NCBI RefSeq assembly: GCF_905220565.1
Contig: NC_059406.1
Location: 16,033,314 to 16,097,313 of the forward strand
DNA: 64,000 bases
Direction of reading: 5' to 3'
From: Melitaea cinxia
Taxonomy: Eukaryota > Arthropoda > Insecta > Lepidoptera > Nymphalidae
Position 1 is the stretch's first letter. Each line of letters starts with the position of its first letter. Below are positions 10,934-22,255 of the stretch, piece after piece. Made by a program: the position numbers and the translations under genes. The notes beneath the pieces were generated by a model, which ran no database searches, was not told where the DNA came from, and saw only the letters and a program-made list of their open reading frames with translations.

Positions 10934-11413
10934 TGAATTATATAAAACAATGCGTCCAAATTGATCACTCTCACACATCACACATTGCGTTTATTCAACG
11001 ATTTTGCGTTTACACTATGGCATGTTTAAAAAAATAGAATTATTATTATTTTAACAATTTGTCATGCGCTGAAGACTTGCTTAAGCGCAGCAATTATGTT
11101 AACACACAAACATATACACTTTAGAAATAACAATAATTTATTTCCAACGCCACTAGCGGTCGATTGTAAACTAACTGTCAGTTAAGCTCCTATGCGCTGT
11201 CATTAGCAATACCTTATCAAATTCGTACAGGAAATTATAGTGTAATAATTATAATAATTTGACTGTTTTCCTTATTAAGCTTATTTTATAAATATATTCG
11301 ATACTATTTAAAGCTATGCCCGTGGCTTGATTTTCGTTATGCCTACGAGTAAGTACTAGTAAGTACTAGTAAAGTACTCACGGTAGTTTACAATGAGCTG
11401 TATTTTCTAACTG
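10934..11413. other. AT-rich stretch, nothing recognised
   Basis: It holds a small direct repeat of AGTAAGTACT at 11348-11370. No gene was seen. Confidence 0.3.
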
Positions 11414-11710
11414 AAGTAGGGCACAGTAGGAAATTTCCTGGTCAAAATATGGAGAAGGCCGACTGGGGCAGTGCCTCGACCTTACAGAAGATCACAGCTA
11501 AATAATACTGTTTTCGAGCAGTGTTTTGTTCCTGTTGGTGAGTAAGGTGACCAGAGCTCCTGGGGGTAATTGGGGGTAATGTCGGCAACGCGCTTGCCGA
11601 TACTACTGATACTTCTGATGATGGTCTGTGTATTTCAAAGCCAGCAGTTGGATGGTTATCCTGCCATCGGTGGGCTTTATAAGATCCAAGTTGGTAGTGG
11701 AACATAGAGG
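11414..11710 (+). repeat. GGTCGGCAA-family repeat joined to a 335-bp family fragment
   Basis: The first part (to about 11620) has AGGGCACAGTAGGAAATTTC, GATCACAGCTAAATAATACTG and the CTCCTGGGGG block. The second part (11625-11705) has TTTCAAAGCCAGCAGTTGGA from the reverse strand of the 335-bp family. The junction is chimeric. Confidence 0.55.
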
Positions 11711-12075
11711 CATGTCCTTGATGGCAGCACCAAATGAAATTTATTGAATAGTAATCTATAATACCGTTCATGTGTATTTGAAATATAGAATTAAAATATC
11801 TTTTAGTATCATAAAAGTAACTTCATATTTCTTTGAGAGTGTCGTGAAATCGTCAAACTTGTATCAGTACGAACATACACGAAGTAATTACCGCAAGTGG
11901 ACATAAGCTAACAAATGAACACTATTACTATGATTTTCTTAGAATTTATTTTTACAACAAAGAAATCACGGTCCATATAACTACCCTTTCAGAAAAGTAG
12001 GAATAATGTCCAGCGATTTAGTTAACGACGACATTACAGCGTCGCCTTCACTTCTGTAATGATGTTAAGTGGAAT
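11711..12075. other. AT-rich stretch, nothing recognised
   Basis: No feature could be supported. Confidence 0.3.
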
Positions 12076-12210
12076 CTATGTAAATAAATAAAATTGGATT
12101 GTCTGTTTGTAATATTGAAATAACCGCTTTTTACTAAATGCGGCTGTATACACGGTACATATCCCAAAATAACATTTATTACAACTTTTTCTGACTGTCT
12201 GTAGTCCGAA
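12076..12210 (+). mobile_element. Helitron-like family H3, 5' fragment
   Basis: It has the family head AAATAAATAAAATTGGATTG followed by GTCTGTTTGTAATATTGAAA, then decays. Confidence 0.5.
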
Positions 12211-13093
12211 CCGGTGGTAGCTCTACTTTTAAAATTAATAAAAAATTGATTTATAAAATGACCACTCGAAGGTGCTTTTGAAGCCTGTTTGAATAAAGAT
12301 TATTTGATTGTGATTTAGACATATCTTCCTATTATATGTTTGCGTTTTTTACTGTATCGTTATTAATGAACTGATATTCTATATAAAAAGATTTTATAAA
12401 ATCAGCCTTGAGATTAGTGCGTTCAACCCACAAAAAACTGCTTCGATTTATACTATAAGTGCGCGCAGTTTTACCACTATCGTGTCCATTGTAATTACAA
12501 TGGACACTTTTCCGTTTTATCATTTGTAGCTTCACGTTTTTTCAGCCAAACTTACAAGTGTATATTTTTATTTTATTCTATTTGGGAAACAAACAATATA
12601 AACGTCACATACAATTAAATTGCTTACAAAACACATTTATCAATAAAGCTTCCACTAACAATAATAAACAGACATGTCATTTGAAAAGTCGATATTTTAA
12701 ATTAAGTTAACAGAATACAAATTAAATTTACTGTCAAAAAGAGAAAAAAAAAAATAGTTCGATTTTAAAAAAAAATTATGTGATTAAAAAAATGAATTAA
12801 ACATACATAGTTAACAAAAACTTTAAAAGATTAACAGATACAATTCAGTCATTTATTTAGCAATATGTATGTCTACCAAATAAGCCCAAAAAGAATGATA
12901 CAAAAATTATTTATCAATAAAATTTCCACTAAAATTAATATAAAATAGACGGGTCATTCGATAAGTCAAAATTAAAAAAAAGTCATAAAATGTCAAAAAA
13001 AGAGCCAAAGGTGTCAATTATGTCAAATGAAAGAATTATAATTTAAAAATAAGTCAAAATTAAAATTAAAATTAAAATTAATACAAAAATTAT
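12211..13093. other. Very AT-rich stretch
   Basis: It contains an AAATTA microsatellite-like run near 13050-13085 and no gene. A 20-bp imperfect palindrome around ATTGTAATTACAAT lies near 12488-12502. Confidence 0.3.
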
Positions 13094-13103
13094 TGTAATA
13101 AAT

Positions 13104-13438
13104 GCTGTGTGGCTACGGCACTAAAGAATTTAGCCACCCCCTCTCTTCCCGTGGGTGTCGTAAGAGGCGACTAAGGGATAACAAGGTTCCACAACCACCT
13201 TGGAGCTTAAGAAGCCGATCGATGGCGGGATAACCATCCAACTGCTGGCTTTGAAATACACAGGCCGAAGACGGGCAGCAGCGTCTTCGGTGCGACAAAG
13301 CCAGTACTGCGGTCACCAACCCGCCTGCCCAGCGTGGTGACTATGGGCAAAACACATGAGTTCACGTTATTTGTGGCGTAAACTTGTGGAGGCCTATGTC
13401 CAGCAGTGGACTGTATAGGCTGTAATGATGATGAATGA
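13104..13438 (+). mobile_element. 335-bp family retroelement, full copy with target duplication
   Basis: It is the same element as at 5019-5371, here bounded by a 10-bp direct repeat TGTAATAAAT (13094-13103 and 13439-13448). This pair defines the element's ends most clearly. The length is 335 bp. Confidence 0.85.
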
Positions 13439-13448
13439 TGTAATAAAT

Positions 13449-13880
13449 CAAAAAGTGTGATATTATTATGTTTTACTTATTACGTCCCTACATGCTGTCA
13501 TAATGATATATGATATGTTATTGAGCAATAATTAATTTAATTTCATAAGAACTAAGAATTTTAAATGTTCTTACAAAACAAACAGACAGCAAAAAGTATA
13601 ATTTTGTATATAATAGCTTATTATTATTGATTGTACATAAATAAATAAAAAATTGTTATAAAAAACGTATTCCATCTAAAGAGCTGATTTTCACTGATAG
13701 CTATTCAATTTTTTGTATAGATTATAGACAAGCGTCTACAAATTATTTGCTATACTTTAAAGATATCTCAACTACACATGGACACATTTTTTATCTCTTA
13801 CAATTATTATAATGACATTATTATACCTGAGTTTGATTGACCGTTGGCGTAGTTCGCAGTGATCCTGATTTTAAATAAAT
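13449..13880. other. AT-rich stretch, nothing recognised
   Basis: No coding or repeat feature was seen. Confidence 0.3.
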
Positions 13881-13881
13881 A

Positions 13882-14127
13882 TAAATAAATATTTACACAA
13901 TACACACACGGTCGTCTGTTCCTAAAGTAAGCAACTTAATGCTTGTGTTATAGGTAACAGTCGACTGGTATACTACATTTAGTTTTTCGATAAACATACT
14001 TATAAATAATACATATATAAATATATAAATAAATATTTATGTTACACCCAGACTCGGGGTGGGAATCGAACCCACAACCCTCGGAGCAGAAAGCAGGGTC
14101 ACTAAAAACTGCGCCAACGGGCTAGTC
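13882..14127 (-). repeat. tRNA-derived SINE, full copy
   Basis: On the minus strand it begins GACTAGCCCGTTGGCGCAG (A-box region), has the B-box GGGTTCGATTCCC at about 14060-14072, then GAGTCTGGGTGTAACATAAA and a 3' half with AACAGACGACCGTGTGTGTA. It resembles a tRNA in promoter boxes only and is not an intact tRNA gene. A plus-strand relative lies at 58405-58632. Confidence 0.7.
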
Positions 14128-14199
14128 AAAAAACTCAATGTAGTTGCAGCGTTGTGATTTCCAATTGATTAATGTGTATTTCTGTTGCCCGTTAATTAT

Positions 14200-14513
14200 C
14201 ATCATTACAGCCTATACAGTCCACTGCTGGACATAGGCCTCCACAAGTTTACGCCAAAAATAACGTGAACACCACGCTGGGCAGGCGGGTTGGTGACCGC
14301 AGGGTTGGCTTTGTCGCACCGAAGACGCTGCTGCCCGTCTTCGGCCTGTGTATTTCAAAACCAGCAGTTGGATGATTATCCCGCCACCGGTCGGCTTTTT
14401 AAGTTCCAAGGTGGTAGCTGTGGAACTGTGTTATCCCTTAGTCGCCTCTTACGACACCCACGGGAAGAGAGGAGTTGGCTATATTCTTTAGTACCGTAGC
14501 CACACAGTACAAA
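14200..14513 (-). mobile_element. 335-bp family retroelement, reversed copy with internal deletion
   Basis: It runs from CATCATTACAGCCTATACAG to CGTAGCCACACAG and lacks the GAACTCATGTGTTTTGCCC segment. It is flanked by TTAATTAT at 14192-14199 and 14514-14521. Confidence 0.75.
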
Positions 14514-14733
14514 TTAATTATACTCTACCTATTGAGATTACTTTTTAAAAATCCCGATATTCCGGTGACGTTGAAGACGCCTGGGTCATAGTAATCTCAC
14601 TGCTTTTACTGAATGGTGACTGTATGGTATTGTGAATTTATGCTTACTTGAGTTAACTGTTACCTAAATACACAGTCCTACAGACTACTTAAATCTACCA
14701 TAGGAACAGTCGATCGTGTGCGTATAATAAATA

Positions 14734-14927
14734 CTAGCTTGCCCCGCGGTTTCACTCACGTTAATTTGAGGGGGGTAAACGTATACACTTAAATACTATG
14801 TAGCCTATATCCTTCCTGAGTAAATGGACTATCCGAGACAAAAAGGACTTTTTCAATTGAAACCCGTATTTTCTGAGATTAGCTCGTTTAAACAAACAAA
14901 CTCTTCAGCTTTACAATATTAAGTACT
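14734..14927 (-). mobile_element. Helitron-like family H1 copy
   Basis: It starts CTAGCTTGCCCCGCGGTTTC and ends CTTCAGCTTTACAATATTAA as read on the plus strand, the reversed H1 layout. Confidence 0.5.
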
Positions 14928-14937
14928 TATAAGTATT

Positions 14938-15059
14938 TGGTCACCAACCCGCCCGCCCAGCGTGGTGACTATGGGCAAAACACATGAGTTCACGCTATTT
15001 TTGGCGTAAACTTGTGAAGGCCTATGTCCAGTAGTGGACTGTAAAGGCTGTAATGATAA
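14938..15059 (+). repeat. 3' fragment of the 335-bp family
   Basis: It holds GGTCACCAACCCGCCCGCCC through the tail to GTAATGATAAG. The 5' two-thirds is missing. A second tail fragment (TACGTCCAGCAGTGGACTGC) follows at about 15170-15215. Confidence 0.65.
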
Positions 15060-15215
15060 GTATTAATTTACTATTGTTATATAGATTTTTATCGATCTCC
15101 GTAAGATTGCCAGTGTAAGCTGGATGAGGAATGTGAAAAACCGGGATGTCTGGTACGAACTTGGGGAATCCTACGTCCAGCAGTGGACTGCAACAGGCTG
15201 AAGTGACTGACTGAC

Positions 15216-15620
15216 TGTTATATAGCTTCTTGATGACTATAATTAATTCGGAAATATACAATGACGGTTTAAGGTCCTGTTCCACCAGTTGTAGATAACG
15301 CTATTCGGCGGATGTCAGTATCCGACAGTTAAAAGTTTTTGATTCATTTTTCTTTTTTACCATTGAGTTCAACTATATATATAAATATTGCTATTTGCAT
15401 ATATTAACGTTAAAGTTGTTGTGTATTAACTGAGAAGGAACATGTCCTACTGGCCTGTTCTACCTCCCGCTGTCAGTCTGTTTGTGTCGTCATCCGTCAA
15501 ATAGCGTGATCCACAAGCGGTTAAACAGGCCATAAAAGGGCTTTTGAAGTCCACTTCAATAATCTTTGATTTTATTTATTAAGAGTAAATTATACCTGCT
15601 ATATATAATCCAATTTCGCT
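15216..15620. other. Stretch without a recognised gene
   Basis: Nothing beyond short AT-rich runs was seen. Confidence 0.3.
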
Positions 15621-15930
15621 CGCTTCAGCCTATAATATCCCACGGCTGGGCATAGGCCTCTTTCCCCATGTAGGAGAAGGATCAGAGTTAAATCCACGAC
15701 GCTGCTCCAATGCGGGTTGGCGGATATATTCCCTACTATGAGTAACGATCGCTATCAGGTTTACATGATAACAACCGGCACCGATGGCTTAACGTACTCT
15801 CCGAGGCACGGTGAGGAGGACTGCACAAACACCCAGACCACGGCAAACAGTTGTATGGCCAATACAAATGTTTGTCATGTGCGGGGATCGAACCCACAAC
15901 AGCCAGCGAAATAGTAACAAACCAGTGCTG
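15621..15930 (-). repeat. tRNA-derived SINE, best full copy of the GCCCAGCAGTGGG-tail family
   Basis: On the minus strand it starts near the tRNA-like head (GGTAACAGCACTGGTTTGTTA), has the B-box GGGTTCGATCCCC at about 15880-15894, then a body with GCACCGATGGC complementary parts, and ends AGGCCTATGCCCAGCCGTGG. The promoter boxes show a Pol III origin. The tail resembles that of the 335-bp family. Confidence 0.75.
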
Positions 15931-16413
15931 TTACCAGTAGCAGTAAAGTAATATTTCTTGACATACTTAAGTTAAATGTTTACCTACGATTCATCCACAT
16001 TTCTTACGTCATATCACACGAGATAACAAGATCACACACACGCTCTTACATACGTAGTTTAGTATATAAAAAAGTTTTAGACGCCTCTTTGTCTCTATTC
16101 GATGATCTAATCCAATGATTTTTTATTGTATCGGATATAATTTAGTTAAATATGTTGATTTGGTAACGTTTAGATTACGTTTAAAATTTCACCTCGAAGA
16201 AGAGAAGATCGCCTTTGTACTTTTTCGGTGTGTGTTTTGTATTTTTGGGTTCAATAAAAATGTATTAATACTGTATTTGATCGACTTCGAAAATGAGGAG
16301 GTTATCAATTCGGTTGGTATTTTTTTGTATTACACCTATTACGCCGAGATTTCTGATCCGCCCATGGAATTATTATGTAATACGTACACGTACAATAATT
16401 TAACGAATCCGCC
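15931..16413. other. AT-rich stretch with an AACCGACTTC-family scrap
   Basis: At 16283-16330 GACTTCGAAAATGAGGAGGT resembles the reversed end of the AACCGACTTC family. The open frame 16115-16420 overlaps this and has no recognisable domain, so it is not called. Confidence 0.3.
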
Positions 16414-16551
16414 GGCTTAGACAAGTGGCATAAGCGCTAAACAAATAGAATAGAATTCTCAATATATGGGAATGACACTAGCTTTCATTCCCATGCATCG
16501 AGAATTCTATTCTGTTCTATTTGTTTAGCGTTTTTGCCACTCGTCTAAGCC
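16414..16551. repeat. Foldback (long imperfect inverted repeat)
   Basis: The left arm starts GGCTTAGACAAGTGGCATAA (16414) and the right arm ends TTGCCACTCGTCTAAGCC (16551). Each arm is about 60 bp and they meet at a loop near 16476-16485 (CACTAGCTT). A few mismatches and a short gap interrupt the pairing. Confidence 0.7.
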
Positions 16552-16920
16552 CTCCGATTTACGTTTTTGTTCGATGCGGAATAGTCGTCATTTGATCCCG
16601 TAAAAATTTGATTCAGTTTAGCTCAGTAGTTTGTATTGTATAAGTATTTTTGTTAAATGTAAAACGTTACGAAAGAACCTGTACGCTAAAACTAGTGTAT
16701 AATTATAATCATAAGCAGATCACGATCTCTAAGCAGCGGTATTCACATGTTAATGGAGTCCTCGTGTGGTACAATACCTGCGATCACATTCATGCGCATT
16801 TTATGAAGTAATTCTAATGCTTCTGTGATGTTTTTAAGTAGATTTTAGATGATTTTTAGATATTGTTTTAAATGGAGACTTTAGAATAATTTAGTTCAAT
16901 TTAAGACTGAACGCCTTGTT
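16552..16920. other. AT-rich stretch, nothing recognised
   Basis: No feature could be supported. Confidence 0.3.
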
Positions 16921-16924
16921 TATT

Positions 16925-17165
16925 CATCATCATCTTTCTGCCCTTATCCCACTTATGTAGGGTCGGTGCAACATGTTTTCCTCTTCCATTCCTCTCTATT
17001 ATTCGTCACTTCAGCGCTTACCCCTTACTTTCTCATATCCTCACTCACACAATCCATTCATCGCTTTTTCGGTCTACCGATCGCTTTTCGTCCTTCGACA
17101 TTCATCCCTAACATTCTTTTACCAACACAGCCTTCATCCCTCCTCATCACGGGTACTACTTTCAA
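16925..17165 (-). pseudogene. Relic of a LINE reverse-transcriptase C-terminal tail
   Basis: The minus strand reads, with stops, a pattern typical of LINE ORF2 ends: VGKRMLGMNVEGRKAIGRPKKR, then MDCVSEDM, then EEWKRKTCCTDPT, followed by a GATGATGATG-like end at 16920. The GRPKKRW-x-DCV-x-DM pattern recurs in the C-terminal tails of insect LINEs. Only about 80 codons remain. Confidence 0.55.
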
Positions 17166-17192
17166 ACTTTCCCTATATTAAATATATAAATA

Positions 17193-17398
17193 CTACTATA
17201 TATAAATTCTCATGTCATGGTGTTAAACATTGAACTCCTCCGAAACGGCTCGACCGATTTTAATAAAATTTTGTGGGCATATCGGGTAGGTCTGAGAATC
17301 GGCCAACATCTTTTTTTCATACCCCTAAGTTATAAGGGGGGGGGGATTAAGCGGGTTAATAACATATATGGCAAAGAAACGTTTGCGGGGTCAGCTAG
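17193..17398 (+). mobile_element. Helitron-like element, family H5
   Basis: It has the family motifs AACTCCTCCGAAACGGCT and GGTAGGTCTGAGAATCGGCC and ends GCGGGGTCAGCTAG. Copies also lie at 17659, 56479 and, reversed, 59656. Confidence 0.6.
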
Positions 17399-17524
17399 TA
17401 TTAATCATATATATTTAATATGTTTGTAAAGGTAAGTATGTAAGGAGTTCGACGTTTTTATTACTTTTTTATTAGCTAGTTTTAATTAAACGATTGATGA
17501 ATTCACTTTATGTTTTCTCTATAT
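17399..17524. other. Short AT-rich spacer
   Basis: Nothing was seen. Confidence 0.3.
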
Positions 17525-17635
17525 TGAGTTCTGGCAACCTTACTCACCGCAGAAAGCAGTACTATTTCGCTGTGATCTTCTGTAAGTATGAAGTACTTCC
17601 ACAGTCGAGCTGCTCCAAACTCTGTACAGGATATT
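17525..17635 (-). repeat. GGTCGGCAA-family fragment
   Basis: The reversed block GCAGTACTATTTCGCTGTGATCTTCTGTAAG matches the GATCACAGCTAAATAATACTG core of the family. Confidence 0.45.
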
Positions 17636-17658
17636 TTCTGCTGCTGTAAAGCGATATA

Positions 17659-17864
17659 TCTTATATATAAAATTCTCGTGTTACAATTTTAGTTACAATA
17701 CTCCACCGAAACAGCTGAACCGTTTTTTAAGAAATTTTGTGTGTATATGGGTAGGTCTGAGAATCGGCCAACATCTGTTTTTCATACCCCTTAGTTACAA
17801 GGGGAGGGGGGGTTAAGTGGATTAATAATAAATATGGCAAAACAACGTTTGCTGGGTAAGCTAG
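17659..17864 (+). mobile_element. Helitron-like element, family H5
   Basis: It starts TCTTATATATAAAATTCTCG and ends GCTGGGTAAGCTAG. This second copy lies about 260 bp after the first, in the same orientation. Confidence 0.6.
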
Positions 17865-18132
17865 TATATCTATAGATTTCAAAAGTTATAACTTGATGTA
17901 ATATGAATTAAATAATTATTAGATTCTAATACCAATTAATATTATTTATTATTAATATCATTAGGTATTGTTATCAAATGTTATACTGTAAAATTTTATT
18001 AAAAAATATGAAGTGATATTTATATTAAAGTGAATAAAAAAAAAACGAAATGATATAAAACATATTTAATTAGCTCTATCTATTCAATTGTAAAACACAT
18101 TTACTATTTTTAATTTATGATAAAAGTTTAAT
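17865..18132. other. AT-rich spacer, nothing recognised
   Basis: No feature was seen. Confidence 0.3.
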
Positions 18133-18955
18133 AAATTGTGTTTTCTCGCAAACGAAAAAAAAACTGACTTAAACCGTCTTCGATTACATCGATATATAAA
18201 TTAATGCAACGTAGATAGACGAAAAAATAGTCAAATAAATACACATTATCAAAGATTACTCAAAAAATATTTATCAGACTTCGAACAAATTTTAATGGAA
18301 CTATAAGACTTTTTGAACGTTGTGTGGTTACGGCATTAAAGAACATAGCCACCCCCTCTCTTCCCGTGGCTGTCGTAAGAGGTGACTAAGGGCTAACACA
18401 GTTCCACTGTCACCTGGGAACTTAAAAAGTAGACCAATGGTGGGATTACCATCCAACTGCTGGCTTTGAAATATACAGGCCGAAGACGGGCAGCAGCGTC
18501 TTCGGTGCGACAAAGCCGGCCCTGCGGTCACCAACCCGCCTTCCCTGCGTGGTGACTAAGGGCAAAATACATGAGTTCACGCCATTTTTGGCGTGAACCT
18601 GTGGAGGCCTATGTCCAGAAGTGGACTGAGAAAGGCTGATGTGATGATGATGACAAGACATGCATTAGATTTCGACTAAAATAAGAATCATTAAAATCGG
18701 TACACTTAGTGAAAAGTTATACCTACGGTATAATACAACGTAGGCCGACGAAAAAATAGTCCAGTAAAAACGCATTATTAGATATAACTAGAAAAGTACT
18801 TGTCAGAACTCAATTTAATTTAAACGGGATCACATGACACGCGCCGCCTTTCGATAAATTTTTTTATCGAAACCGGTCTACCCAAAAAGTTATAAGGTAT
18901 AAATAAAAAAAAATCGAATTGAGAACCACCACATTTTTTGAAGTTAGTTAAAAAT
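18133..18955 (+). repeat. AACCGACTTC-family element split by a 335-bp family insertion
   Basis: The 5' part (18133-18320: TTTTCTCGCAAACGAAAAAA, then TAATGCAACGTAGATAGACG) and the 3' part (18656-18955, ending ACCACATTTTTTGAAGTTAG) belong to one family. The retroelement at 18322-18655 lies between them. Confidence 0.6.
18322..18655 (+). mobile_element. 335-bp family retroelement, full-length copy
   Basis: It runs from GTGTGGTTACGGCATTAAAG to GGCCTATGTCCAGAAGTGGA...GTGATGATGATG. It is more diverged than the copies at 5019 and 13104, and I did not find an unambiguous target duplication. Confidence 0.75.
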
Positions 18956-19998
18956 AGCTACCTAGGCATAATATCACTACAACACAATGTGCAACAGTCT
19001 TATGCGTGTCTTTTTAGATATTGTGGTATATATACCATAGTTAAGTTAAGAAGAGTTATGGTATATATACCATAGTTAAGTTATTAACTATAGTTAAACA
19101 ACAATAAACAAGAACATTCGTAATAAAAAAATACATACCTACTTATCATTTAAAAAAAAAATAAAAAAAAATCCTTACTTGTATCACCTAATTAATAGCT
19201 ATATCACAAAAAAATACTAACCACAAATGCACTAAAAACTCACAAGTACAATAGGTTTAAAAAATCACTTATAAAAATTAGTGCGCAGGAGCTAACGCGT
19301 CAAACACCGCAGCATCTAAAATTTTCACTGAGCATCATCAGGTCGTGTACAAGAAGAGTTTACACACCTTACATCATCACGACTAACGTGTAATTCAAAC
19401 ATTATTTTACGAAACGAAAAATAAAAATTAGTATAAGACAAATCTATATGACTAAATACTTATCAAACTGTTAACATTATCAAACTTTATAATTATCTTA
19501 TAATTGTTACAAATCTGAACATTGCAAATTTTAGGTTTTTTTAGGGATGTCTACATTATCTTTCTGCCAGTTTCTGCAATAAATGGGATTGAATAAAACT
19601 AGACAGCTAGCTGGTTTTCGATTTTTTTGGAAAAGGATATAAACATCGAAATACGAAAACACCAACCAAGTCGATGCTACAGTCTATATCTACTAATATT
19701 ACAAAGATAAATTATTTGGCCTACTGATAATTGATAAGTTTTTAATATACAATTTACATTTTTTAAATTAGACTATATAATATCATGCTACGAATCATAA
19801 TAACGGAACAGTTATCATAAATTAGAATGATATGGAAACTGAGCAAATTGTTTTACTAAAATTTGATATAAATTAATATGAGATATATCCCTTTTGTAAT
19901 CGTCAAGATCCTTATTAGATTAAAGGCCATCGGAATCAGTCGAACACCGTCGTTATAATCAAGGTATAATAAAATTATAACTACGAAGAACCACGGAA
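18956..19998. other. AT-rich stretch with a small palindromic direct repeat
   Basis: The unit GTATATATACCATAGTTAAG occurs twice at about 19025-19084; its TATGGTATATATACCATA core is self-complementary. Otherwise nothing was recognised. Confidence 0.35.
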
Positions 19999-20006
19999 AA
20001 AACGTT

Positions 20007-20348
20007 CATCATCATCATCATCATTACAGCCTATCACAGTCCACTGCTGGACATAGGCCTCCATAAGTTTACGCCAAAAATAGCGTGAACTCATGTGTTT
20101 TGCCCATAGTCACCACGCTGGGCATGCGGGTTGGTGACCGCAGTGCTGGCTTTGTCGCACCGAAGACGCTGCTGCCCGTCTTCGGCCTGTGTATTTCAAA
20201 GCTAGCAGTTGGATGGTTATCCCGCCACCGGTCGGCTTTTCAAGTTCCAAGGTGGTAGCGGAACTGTGTTATCCCTTAGTCGCCTCTTACGAAACCCACG
20301 GGAAGAGAGGGGGTGGCTAAATTCTTTAGTACCGTAGCCACACAGTAC
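20007..20348 (-). mobile_element. 335-bp family retroelement, reversed full copy with target duplication
   Basis: It begins with a CATCATCATCATCATCATTA microsatellite end and finishes CCGTAGCCACACAGTAC. It is flanked by AAAACGTT at 19999-20006 and 20349-20356. Confidence 0.8.
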
Positions 20349-20356
20349 AAAACGTT

Positions 20357-20855
20357 AAGTTAATTTATTCATTCATTTGGAAATGACTTCCTATACTGCC
20401 AAAATATCACAGATTTGTTAAAGTTAATCCGGGATTAAAATAATTCCATTCAGAAGTTACTTTTTTTAAGTAGATTAATTAGCTTGAATATGGTCGGAAA
20501 TAGGCTCTCCGTTACGATGGTAGTATTATATCAAATAGTTTAATATGTTTTGGCTCGTGTGAAACGGGATGACTGCTGCTTAAGACTCATCTAGAAACTT
20601 AAAAGCAATGACAGCCTAGATACAGCAGAACAAAAACCTTATTATTTTAGTGTCACTTGTCTTCATCGAGAACACATTTTAAGGAAAATCCTCATAAATC
20701 ATCTTTCTTTCGATTTCCTTTACGATATCGTAATTATTAGTCATTAAAATGTGCCCTTCTTCACGTGATTTTAAATTATTTACTACTGTTTACTTCGAAT
20801 GCTGTGTATTTGTGGACGGTGGACGGGAAATAACATTCCATAAATAACTATTTAC
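20357..20855. other. Stretch without a recognised feature
   Basis: No gene or repeat could be supported. Confidence 0.3.
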
Positions 20856-20856
20856 A

Positions 20857-21176
20857 ATCATTACAGCCTATACAGTCCACTGCTGGACATAGGCCTCCAC
20901 AAGTTTACGCCAAAAATAACGTGAACTCATGTTTTGCCCATAGTCACCACGCTGGGCAGGCGGGTTGGTGACCGCAGTACTGGCTTTGTCGCACCGAAGA
21001 CGCTGCTGCCCGTCTTCGGCCTGTGTATTTCAAAGCAGTTGGATGGTGATCCCGCCACCGGTTGGCTTTTTAAGTTCCAAGGTGGTAGCGGAACTGTGTT
21101 ATCCCTTAGTCGCCTCTTACGACACCCACGGGAAGAGAGGGGGTGGCTATATTCTTTAGTACCGTAGCCACACGGA
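20857..21176 (-). mobile_element. 335-bp family retroelement, reversed copy
   Basis: It runs from CATTACAGCCTATACAGTCC to CCGTAGCCACACGG. A small deletion removes part of the CAAAGCCAGCAGTTGG block (here CAAAGCAGTTGG). No clear target duplication was seen. Confidence 0.75.
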
Positions 21177-22255
21177 AAAAAAGCACGCTCGTTTTTCCTT
21201 AATTTATGACATAAAAAGGCAAACCTATTGAATGAAAATTATTATCAAAACAGATTAAATTAGGTATAAGTGTACAATGAAGCCGAGGCCCAGATCTCTA
21301 TTACATATTATCTTGTCGTTATCAGCGTATTAATTTTGGCAAACATATTAGAGGACATTTTCTGTCTATTTAACAATATTTAAACTTTATTAGCGTAGAT
21401 TCATTACTTTTTAACCACTAGGGTGGTAAACATGCGTTCTTTCCATGTTTTGATAAATAGTTACCGTAGCCTGACACCTGTACCAGGAGCCATCATAAAC
21501 GCGTTGCGCGATCTTACAACCGCTGTTGAGACATTTCTTGCTCTGCCCTTACTCGCGAAGGTATTTGCTTGCTTTCAAACATTAAGGATTTTTTTTTTTT
21601 GTTTTTGAAGTTATACTTTTTTTGGTGCGTTAGGGAAAAGGGATGAGAGTAACCGTGACAAAAAACCGACACCCTGAAGTTAGCTAGTCAACGAAGGAGT
21701 TAGCAACATGAAGTTAGCTAGCCATTTAAAATTCTTTCATGTTTTCATTGCTAACATTTAAAATCTAATATCATAATATGAGATATACCTATAGATTTCA
21801 GAAATCGACCGTTACTGTACCGACCTCATTATAATCAAGCAACATTTTAAACGAAAATAATTAAATTGTTCGCACTTGCAATAGAATGCAAGTATCTTTT
21901 TGTTACAATACTTTTATTGTTATATTGTTAATATGAATAAAGCTGTAAGTCTAGTAGACCAGTAAGGCGGCTAATTCAGTAATCGTGTCTGTCTGCAGCG
22001 GAAGCATTAATAGGCGCTAGAGATTCCGTTTCGAGATAGTATTACTTAAGTCTGATTACAGACAAACGTTTAACAAAAATAATAATTAATTCGATAATTG
22101 AAGACGATTGGGAAAAATTGGGATGGTGCTGTTGCACCAGCATCGCAGGTGTAGCAGCCCGACGGACGTTTATATTTTTATTGTATTTCAGGATTTCTGT
22201 AACAGGAATATATCCCAGTGGTCTGTGACGTTTTCTTTGAAATCTCTTAATGACA
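21177..22255. other. AT-rich stretch with a weak GGTCGGCAA-family trace
   Basis: A degraded block at about 21465-21560 (AGTTACCGTAGCCTGACACC) resembles the reversed GGTCGGCAA family. A GC-richer patch at 22110-22160 (GCTGTTGCACCAGCATCGCA) contains a short hairpin. No gene was seen. Confidence 0.3.

Noticed and set aside
13882..14127. A possible tRNA gene
   Set aside because: A and B boxes are present but no cloverleaf with an acceptor stem can be formed, and the copy continues into a SINE body shared with 58405-58632.
16115..16420. Open frame of 101 residues
   Set aside because: AT-rich composition, overlap with a repeat scrap and a foldback, and no recognisable motif.
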